From Nocardioides sp. (GTDB taxonomy: Bacteria; Actinomycetota; Actinomycetes; Propionibacteriales; Nocardioidaceae): DNA of 45,145 bases. The DNA lies in NCBI GenBank assembly GCA_003519585.1, contig DOWL01000247.1, positions 1 to 45,145 of the forward strand. Reading direction: 5' to 3'. This document shows positions 38,676 to 45,145 of this stretch, piece by piece (positions within the stretch are counted from its first letter, which is position 1; each line of letters begins with the position of its first letter). A model generated the notes under the pieces. It worked only from the letters and a program-made list of their open reading frames with translations. It was not told the DNA's origin and did no database searches. Both the position numbers and the translations under genes were made by a program.

Positions 38676-41600
38676 GTGCGTCTGACCGCCGACAAGGTCG
38701 TGACTTGGACCGATCCGTCCGCGCCAGCAGGTGTCACCACAGAGAAGGTCTACCTCGGCCCGGACCCACACGGACTGGGCGGGTTCCAAGTCGCCGTCGC
38801 GACCGCCGTCGCAGCACCATCCAGGCAGGGACTGCGCGACCTCTTCACCGCCCGCACCGGCAAGACCCAAGTCCAGCTCGTCGTCGCCGTGGTCCACGAC
38901 GGCTCCGTCCACCTCTTCGGGCCCGACCCGCAGGCCCAGCCGATAGCCCTGCCCCTCGAGCAAGCCCAACGTCAGCTCCAGTCCGTGCTCGCCGAACCCG
39001 ACCTCCTCGCCGCAACCGAACGGTTTGCCGGATTCCGCAAGGCCAACGACTCCACCGGCGTCGCCGGGTTCACCAACAGCGGCCTCTTCGCCTCCCACCA
39101 CATCACCAGCAACGTCCCGAAGCGATCCGACTGGGACGACCTCGGCAACAAGGCCGGGGGACTGCTCAGCAAGCGCGGCAAGCAGCTCGTCGAAGCCCTC
39201 GGCTTCGGAACCCAGCCCGGACCGAACGGCACCATGCTGCTCTCGATCGGCGGACGCCCTCCCCGCGCCGTCGCCGTCCTGCTCGACGACACCGAGCACT
39301 TCGACGCCAAGACCCAGCGCTTCCAACTCTCGCCGGTCGCCTTCGGTCTCGCCGTCGCCTCCAAGCAGGAGGTGCCCTGGCTCGTCGTACTCCGCAAGGA
39401 CCAGATCCGCCTCTACCCCGGCCGCGACGGCGTCGGCGTCGGCTCCAAGGGCCAGGCCGAGACGTTCTTCGAGGTCGACCTCTCCACCATCGACTCCGAA
39501 TACGCCGCCCTCCTCCCGCTGATCTTCTCGGCCGAAGCACTCAAGGCCGACGGCACCGCCGACGAGCTCCTTCGCGACAGCTCGCGCTACGCCAGCGAGC
39601 TCGGCGCACGTCTCCGCGAGCGCATCTACGACGAGATCGTGCCGCCCGTCGCCGTTGAGGTCGCCCAGCGACTGGCGAAGCACGCCGCCGTTCCGCTGAC
39701 CGCGGATGGGCTCTCGCTGGCCTACCGCGTCACGCTGCGCATTCTGTTCCGCCTCCTCTTCCAGGCCTATGCCGAGGACCGGGGCCTCCTGCCATCTGGC
39801 CGCAACGAGGGCTTCGACGCCAACAGCCTGAAAACCAACGCGCGTCGCCTCATCGACTCCGAGTCCGACGAGTTCGGCGACTCGACAACCATCTGGTTCG
39901 ACCTCGTACAGGTCTGGAACGCCATCGACCACGGCAACCCCCAGTGGCAGATCCCGTCCTACAACGGCGGACTCTTCTCCACCGACCCAGACCGCTCGCC
40001 CGAAGGCGCGCTCATCAAGAAGATCGAACTCCCCGACAGCGTCCTCGGCCCCGCGCTGAAAAGCCTCCTCATCGACGTGAGCAGCGACGGCGTACTCGGC
40101 CCCGTCGACTTCCGCTCCCTCAGCGTCCGAGAGTTCGGCACCATCTATGAAGGCCTCCTCGAGAGCTCGCTCTCGCTCGCCGAGGAAGACCTCACCCTCG
40201 ACGACACCGGGGCCTGGGTGCCCGCCAAGCCAGGGGATCAGGTCTACGCCCCTTGCGCGTCCGTCTACTTCCACACCGCATCGGGCGAGCGAAAGGCAAC
40301 TGGCTCCTACTTCACACCCAAGGTCGTCGTCGACCACCTCATCGAACGCTCCATCGTCCCTGCCCTCACCACACACCTGGCCAAGATCGCCGGCTACCTC
40401 AGCAACGGTGACGCCTCTGCTGCAGCTCGCGAGTTCTTCGACTTCCGCGTCGCCGACCTCGCCATGGGCTCCGGCCATTTCCTCGTTGCCGCCGTAGACA
40501 AGATCGAAGCGCTCATGCGCACCTTCCTCACCGAGCACGCCGTGCCGGGCGTCACCGAAGAACTTCTCCGCCTCGCGGTCGTAGCCCGCGACGCACTCGG
40601 CACCGACGACGTGGCCAAGAGCGAGGTCGACGAAGTAGGACTCCTCCGGCGCCAGGTCGCCCGCCGCTGCATCTACGGCCTCGACATCAACCCAATGGCG
40701 GTCGAGCTAGCGCGACTTGCGCTCTGGATCCACACATTCGTCCCAGGCCTGCCGATGAGCAACCTCGACCACGGGCTCGTCAATGCCAACAGTCTGACTG
40801 GCATCGGCACGATCGACGAGGCGCTTGACGCGCTCCAGCCGAATCGCAGGCCCGGCGAAATGAGCTTGTTCGATGAGATCCTCACGGATCAATTGGCCTC
40901 GTCGAAGACGCTGCTGGTCGACGTCGCAAACGCGAGCGAGGCGAACAAGGCCGAAGTCGAAGAGGGCGCGCGGATGCTTGCGCAAGCGCGCGAAGCAGCT
41001 GACATGGCGCGCCGGATCTTCGACGCTGCCGTCGCAGCGCGCGTCAATGCCATCCAGGCGGGCCTGATCCTCGACGAGGTGTCCCTGGTTCGCATCACGA
41101 GCAAGGACGAAGTCACTCAGACCGCCGCGCGCCTCCTTCCTGCGCACATGCCGTTTCTCTTCCCCGAGGTGTTCCTGCGGGAGCGAGGCGGGTTTGACGT
41201 GGTGCTGGGTAATCCGCCATGGGAAAAGGTGAAGGTGGAGGAGCACCAGTTCTGGGGTGCTCGATTCACGGGCATCCGGAATGCCCCGCAGGCGGAGGCG
41301 TCTGCGCTCATCGCTCGGTACCGCGTTGAGCGTCCCGACCTCCTCGCAGAGTACGAGTCCGAGGTTGCGCGCGTTCAGACGATCAAGGAGGCACTGGTTG
41401 CTGGGCCTTACCCACTGTTGGCGCGAGCGGACGTCGACCTCTACCAAGTCTTCGCATGGAGATTCTGGCATCTCCTGCGAGAAGGCGGCCGCTTTGGGCT
41501 CGTCATGCCTCGGATGGCTTTGGTCGGGAAGTCACTGAAGGCGTGGCGTGATGAGATCCTGGCGAATGGCAGTTTCGATCAGGTCGTGACGCTTGCCAAC

Positions 41601-42689
41601 AACCGCCGGTGGGTGTTCGAGGTCGAGGCGAAGATGACGTTCGCTTTGTTGGCGGTTACTCGTGGCGGCGACACAGCGACTCTGGGTCTCTCCGGTCCGT
41701 TCGCCAGCATGGAGGAGTTCCTCGCGGGTTCTTCGAAAATCACAAGGTTGCCCGCTCACCGTGTCGCCGAATGGACGGAGGCGTCCTCCTTCCCGATTCT
41801 TCCGACGCCTGAAGCAGGAGAGATTTTCGAACGGATGCAACGGGCTCCGCGGCTCGACCGCCGGACCGCAGGTTGGACATTCGTGCCGCTGAGGGAACTC
41901 CACGCCACTGGCGACAAGGAACTATTCACGTTCACCGGAAAGCCTTCCGGTGGGCAGTGGCCCGTGTACAAGGGTCTGTCGTTTGATCGTTGGGAGCCGG
42001 ATCTCGGTGACTACTACGCTGAGATTGACGAAGAGACCGCGCTGGAGGTGCTGCTGCGCAAGGCCCAGCGGGGCCAGCAGCTCGCGCGATCGGCATACTC
42101 GGCGCTGACGCCGAGTGAGGTCGCTGACGTAGGTCAGCTGCCTTGCATGCGGCCACGCATCGCGTTCCGGGATGTCACGAACGAGAAGAACACCCGGACC
42201 CTAATCGCAGCGTTGCTTCCGCCTCGCACGACACTCACACACCAGGCGAACTTTGTGCTGCGAGCACGCGGGACCGTTCGCGATGAGGCTTACCTCCTTG
42301 GGTTCTTGAGCAGCCTTGTCACGGACTGGTACACGCGACGATTCGTTGACGGACACATGACCCTCGACATCTTCAACGGCATACCGATCCCCGAACCGAC
42401 AGAGGGAGCGATTCCGGATCGAGTGGTACGAATCGCGGGGTTGCTCGGGGCACATGACGATCGCTATGCCGACTGGGCTGCCGAGTTGGACGTTCCGGTT
42501 GGCACAGTCAAGACATCCACCGAACGGGATGACTTGATCGCGGAACTCGACGCATTGGTGGGCCTGCTGTATGGCCTCAACGAAGACCACATCGAGCACG
42601 TCTTCGCCACCTTTCATCGTGGATGGGAGTACCAGAAGCGTCTCGAAGCGGTGCTCGAGCACTATCGAGAGTGGAAGGGCAAGGCATGA
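38676..42689 (+). CDS. Large DNA adenine methylase (Eco57I/type IIG-like, DrmMI-like)
   Basis: 1337 aa, GTG start after GAGGGAG. The N-terminal 550 residues may include a nuclease or specificity region (SKQEVPWLVVLRKDQIRLYP, FQAYAEDRGLLPSGRNEGFD, LRRQVARRCIYGLDINPMAV further on). Methylase motif I is DLAMGSGHFLVAAVDKI (about 594), and the catalytic NPPW is in VVLGNPPWEKVK (about 846). The C-terminal region holds target recognition (NRRWVFEVEAKMTFALLAVT, VDGHMTLDIFNGIPIPEP). It marks DNA at adenine N6, alone or with nuclease activity. The downstream PLD-SNF2 gene overlaps by ATGA. The size and pairing resemble class 1 DISARM drmMI with drmD; a type IIG restriction enzyme is the alternative. 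C-terminal half has lower G/C at third positions than the first. Confidence 0.85.
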   Translation: MRLTADKVVTWTDPSAPAGVTTEKVYLGPDPHGLGGFQVAVATAVAAPSRQGLRDLFTARTGKTQVQLVVAVVHDGSVHLFGPDPQAQPIALPLEQAQRQLQSVLAEPDLLAATERFAGFRKANDSTGVAGFTNSGLFASHHITSNVPKRSDWDDLGNKAGGLLSKRGKQLVEALGFGTQPGPNGTMLLSIGGRPPRAVAVLLDDTEHFDAKTQRFQLSPVAFGLAVASKQEVPWLVVLRKDQIRLYPGRDGVGVGSKGQAETFFEVDLSTIDSEYAALLPLIFSAEALKADGTADELLRDSSRYASELGARLRERIYDEIVPPVAVEVAQRLAKHAAVPLTADGLSLAYRVTLRILFRLLFQAYAEDRGLLPSGRNEGFDANSLKTNARRLIDSESDEFGDSTTIWFDLVQVWNAIDHGNPQWQIPSYNGGLFSTDPDRSPEGALIKKIELPDSVLGPALKSLLIDVSSDGVLGPVDFRSLSVREFGTIYEGLLESSLSLAEEDLTLDDTGAWVPAKPGDQVYAPCASVYFHTASGERKATGSYFTPKVVVDHLIERSIVPALTTHLAKIAGYLSNGDASAAAREFFDFRVADLAMGSGHFLVAAVDKIEALMRTFLTEHAVPGVTEELLRLAVVARDALGTDDVAKSEVDEVGLLRRQVARRCIYGLDINPMAVELARLALWIHTFVPGLPMSNLDHGLVNANSLTGIGTIDEALDALQPNRRPGEMSLFDEILTDQLASSKTLLVDVANASEANKAEVEEGARMLAQAREAADMARRIFDAAVAARVNAIQAGLILDEVSLVRITSKDEVTQTAARLLPAHMPFLFPEVFLRERGGFDVVLGNPPWEKVKVEEHQFWGARFTGIRNAPQAEASALIARYRVERPDLLAEYESEVARVQTIKEALVAGPYPLLARADVDLYQVFAWRFWHLLREGGRFGLVMPRMALVGKSLKAWRDEILANGSFDQVVTLANNRRWVFEVEAKMTFALLAVTRGGDTATLGLSGPFASMEEFLAGSSKITRLPAHRVAEWTEASSFPILPTPEAGEIFERMQRAPRLDRRTAGWTFVPLRELHATGDKELFTFTGKPSGGQWPVYKGLSFDRWEPDLGDYYAEIDEETALEVLLRKAQRGQQLARSAYSALTPSEVADVGQLPCMRPRIAFRDVTNEKNTRTLIAALLPPRTTLTHQANFVLRARGTVRDEAYLLGFLSSLVTDWYTRRFVDGHMTLDIFNGIPIPEPTEGAIPDRVVRIAGLLGAHDDRYADWAAELDVPVGTVKTSTERDDLIAELDALVGLLYGLNEDHIEHVFATFHRGWEYQKRLEAVLEHYREWKGKA

Positions 42690-45145
42690 CGCAGCTTCCC
42701 GACTTCGCCACCAACTACGCCACTAGCGACCCTCAGACGACCGTTGCCGACAAGGTCAACGAGCTGTTCTGTCTCTTTCGGGAGAACAGGGTCACGGCAC
42801 CTCCGATCGCGATCGCCACGGCGTACATCAACCCAGCCGGATTCGCCCTGCTCGCAGACGAGCTGGAGACCGCGCCCCGCGTGCGCCTCCTCCTCGGCGC
42901 GGAGCCCGACGAGGACTCGGTCCGTGCGATCACCTCCGGTGACGCCGACCAGGACGCTCGCCGTGACGCGGCGATCGCTGACCACCAGGCCTGGCTCGAG
43001 GCCGAGCGCGACACGATGGGGTTCGCGCGGGTGCCGACGTCCGAGGCGAAGCGGATGGTCGAGTGGCTGCAGGCCGTCGACCCCGCCGGGGCAGCGCGCG
43101 TGGAGGTTCGCCGCTACACGGGCGGGTTCCTGCACGGCAAGACGTACCTTGTCGAGGACGGTGCCGCCCAGGCCGCGATCGCCGGCTCGTCGAACATGAC
43201 CTACGCCGGCCTGGCCCACAATGCCGAACTGAACCTCGGCACCGGTGGCGGCACCAGTTCGGCCGGCAAGGTCCGCGAGTGGTTCGAGCACTTCTGGGAC
43301 CTCAGCGAGACCTACGACCTCGCCGAGCTCTACGGCCGCCTCTGGGACCCCCACACCCCGTGGAGCGTCTACCTGCGGATGCTCTGGGAGCTCTACGGCG
43401 AACACCTCGACGACGACGAGAACCCGAACGTCCGCACCGGCCTGAACCTCACCCGCTTCCAGGCCGACGGCGTCACCCGGATGGAACGCCTCCTCGACGA
43501 GCACGGCGGCGTGCTCGTCGCTGACGAGGTCGGCCTCGGCAAGACCTATCTCGCCGGTGAGGTCATCTACCGAACCGCGAACATCAACCGCCAACGCGTC
43601 CTCATCGTCGCGCCCGCCGCGCTGAAGTCAGCGATGTGGGAGCCGTTCCTAGAGACCCACGACTTCAGCCGCTGGGTGAAGGTCTACTCCTACGAAGAGG
43701 TCCGCAACCGCCTCGACCCCGACAAGGGCTCGATCCACACGTTCCTCCAAGAGGTCGAGGACTACTCGCTCGTCGTGATCGACGAGGCCCACAACCTGCG
43801 CAACTCCGGCGCCCAGCGCTCCGGCGCCGTCGACCGGGTGATCACCGCCGGCAGCCCCAAGCGGGTCGTGCTGCTCACCGCGACACCGGTCAACAACTCC
43901 CTCAACGACCTCGAGACGCTGGTCAAGTACTTCATCCGCGACGACGCCCGATTCGCCTCCCTCGGCATCCCGAGCATCCGCGAGTACATCAAGCAGGCCC
44001 AGGCCATCGACCCGGCCAACCTCACGCCCGAGCACCTCTTCGACCTGATGGACCAGGTCGCCGTGCGCCGCACCCGGAAGTTCGTCAAGGAGCACTACTC
44101 CAACGAGCTGATCATCGGCCCCGACGGCAAGCCCACGACGATCAAGTTCCCCCAGCCCAAGGTCCGCCGCATCGACTACGACCTCGACGACAACGGACTG
44201 GCGCTCATCGACGCCATGGTCTACGCCCTCGACGACCCGACCGACCCGCACGCGCCACGCGCGTGGGAGGACCGCAGCCGCGACCCCAAGCGACTGATGC
44301 TCGCCCGCTACCTATCCAGCATGTACACCGTCGACCACGACCTGCAGGAGTACCAGATCACCAACGCCGGCCTGCTCCGATCGGGTCTGCTGAAGCGACT
44401 GGAGTCCAGCCCCCAGGCACTGCACGCCTCGCTCGAGAAGATGATCCTCTCCCACGAGTCGTTCCTCGACGCGCTCGGCAAGGGCTATGTGCTCAAGGGC
44501 GAGGCCCTCAGCGAGTGGGTCACCTCGGACTCCGATGACCTCGACGAGTTCGTCCTGGAGTTCGACAAGGACGACCAGATCGAGTCCGTCGACGGCTACC
44601 ACCTCACGGAACTCCAGGCCGACGTCGACTCCGACATCGAGCTGCTGCGCGAGCTGCGGAACCTCGCAGCGGTCGTGGTCGACGGCATCGAGCCCAAGGC
44701 CGAGCGGCTCATCGCAGAGCTGACCCAGATCGCTGCCGACGCCCAACGCGTCGACCCCCGGGGGCTGTCGCACGCCGACCGGCGCAAGGTCATCATCTTC
44801 TCCGCCTTCACCGACACCGTGCTCCCGATCCACGAGGCCGTCCTCGAGGCGATCGAGAACGCGGCCGCCGGGTCACCGTTGGCGGACTACCGCGACCGGG
44901 TCGCGCCGCCGATCATGGGCTCCTACGCCAAGACCCACGAGCGCGGCGCCAGCGGCGGCGTCGACCAGGGCGGTCGTGCCTCGACCATCGCCGGATTCGC
45001 CCCGGCCACCGCCGGCCCCCGCAACGCCGCCGGCGAGCCCGCGGCCAAGGACGAGTTCGACATCCTGTTCACCACCGACGTGCTCGCCGAAGGCGTGAAC
45101 CTCCAGCAGGCCGGGCAGATGATCAACTACGACCTGCCATGGAAC
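42686..45145 (+). CDS. PLD-nuclease and SNF2 helicase fusion (partial)
   Basis: 820 codons to the window edge, from MTQLPDFATNYATSDPQTTV. The PLD-like part has GGFLHGKTYLVEDGAA (H150, K152) and GSSNMTYAGLAHNAELNLG (about 167-185), one HxK...GSxN set. The SNF2 core has DEVGLGKT (about 280-287), VVIDEAHNLRN (366 on), LLTATPVNN (398 on), VIIFSAFTDTVLPIHEAVLE and FTTDVLAEGVNLQQAGQMIN, a helicase motif V region. It ends at INYDLPWN, so motif VI is outside. Coupled to the methylase by ATGA overlap. Probably translocates on invading DNA and cuts it; the methylase would mark self DNA (inference). Further system genes may follow outside the window. Confidence 0.88.
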   Translation, partial: MTQLPDFATNYATSDPQTTVADKVNELFCLFRENRVTAPPIAIATAYINPAGFALLADELETAPRVRLLLGAEPDEDSVRAITSGDADQDARRDAAIADHQAWLEAERDTMGFARVPTSEAKRMVEWLQAVDPAGAARVEVRRYTGGFLHGKTYLVEDGAAQAAIAGSSNMTYAGLAHNAELNLGTGGGTSSAGKVREWFEHFWDLSETYDLAELYGRLWDPHTPWSVYLRMLWELYGEHLDDDENPNVRTGLNLTRFQADGVTRMERLLDEHGGVLVADEVGLGKTYLAGEVIYRTANINRQRVLIVAPAALKSAMWEPFLETHDFSRWVKVYSYEEVRNRLDPDKGSIHTFLQEVEDYSLVVIDEAHNLRNSGAQRSGAVDRVITAGSPKRVVLLTATPVNNSLNDLETLVKYFIRDDARFASLGIPSIREYIKQAQAIDPANLTPEHLFDLMDQVAVRRTRKFVKEHYSNELIIGPDGKPTTIKFPQPKVRRIDYDLDDNGLALIDAMVYALDDPTDPHAPRAWEDRSRDPKRLMLARYLSSMYTVDHDLQEYQITNAGLLRSGLLKRLESSPQALHASLEKMILSHESFLDALGKGYVLKGEALSEWVTSDSDDLDEFVLEFDKDDQIESVDGYHLTELQADVDSDIELLRELRNLAAVVVDGIEPKAERLIAELTQIAADAQRVDPRGLSHADRRKVIIFSAFTDTVLPIHEAVLEAIENAAAGSPLADYRDRVAPPIMGSYAKTHERGASGGVDQGGRASTIAGFAPATAGPRNAAGEPAAKDEFDILFTTDVLAEGVNLQQAGQMINYDLPWN

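Noticed and set aside
37550..39658. 702-codon plus-strand open frame
   Set aside because: Crosses two real genes in opposite directions and is Arg/Pro-rich filler.
38475..40538. 687-codon minus-strand open frame
   Set aside because: Antisense to the methylase gene; Gly/Glu/Val-rich repetitive composition, no start signals, and it crosses the methylase promoter.
38676..45145. BREX system (PglX with other Brx genes)
   Set aside because: No PglZ, BrxC or BrxL-type gene is visible; the partner is a PLD-SNF2 helicase.
1..45145. Integrase, transposase, relaxase, tRNA or att site
   Set aside because: None could be supported on either strand; the mobile nature rests on replication, partition and accessory genes only.

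Overview
The window is about 45 kb of high-GC DNA with strong G/C preference at third codon positions, many ATGA stop/start overlaps and several GTG/TTG starts. These traits, together with an actinobacterial-style Tad/Flp pilus locus, suggest an actinomycete, perhaps a Nocardioidaceae-like host (inference; there is no rRNA or marker gene here). Replication, partition and transfer-type genes alongside small unknown genes, and no housekeeping genes, indicate a plasmid or integrative and conjugative element. No relaxase, coupling protein, integrase or tRNA gene is visible; the element continues past both edges.

Layout. (1) 1-2745, minus strand: a truncated single-TM protein, a two-TM pilin-sized protein, a degenerate P-loop protein and an 80-aa protein, possibly the start of a secretion/transfer operon, followed by a divergent sigma-factor-like gene. 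(2) 3047-14636, minus strand: a LysM/BTAD membrane protein preceded by a 68-aa gene, then a Tad/Flp pilus operon (lipoprotein, secreted protein, SAF/CpaB, TadZ, TadA, TadB, TadC, Flp pilin, three TadE-like pseudopilins). (3) 15205-19467: ArsR-type regulator, small DNA-binding-type proteins and a 760-aa primase-like replication protein with unusual leaders. (4) 19481-23490, minus strand: YhcG-type nuclease, zinc-ribbon/HTH protein, ribbon-helix-helix partition partner, ParA, and an upstream repeat field that may be the centromere or origin. (5) 23794-36556, minus strand: accessory genes, including an adenine methylase broken by an amber codon, a Fic protein with palindromic operator, and a 1.9-k residue methylase-helicase of DarB-like architecture. 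(6) 36672-45145: a DUF1173-like protein, a HEPN-like protein, and a defence-type pair of a 1337-aa adenine methylase and a PLD-SNF2 helicase cut by the window edge.

Main discovery. Eight copies of a bipartite motif, GTCCGATCC, exactly 12 bases, then G(T/G)TG(C/T), lie upstream of transcription units on both strands (sites A-H). Read as a promoter this is TGTCCG, 16 bases, GTTGCC, the geometry of an alternative-sigma promoter. At five of the eight the start ATG lies exactly 9 bases after the second hexamer, which predicts leaderless mRNAs and fixes the starts of several small genes. The sites precede the transfer-like, pilus, helicase and unknown genes but not the replication, partition or restriction genes. 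The sigma-like protein at 1849-2745 is the obvious candidate regulator. This looks like an element-encoded sigma regulon switching on the mobility functions.
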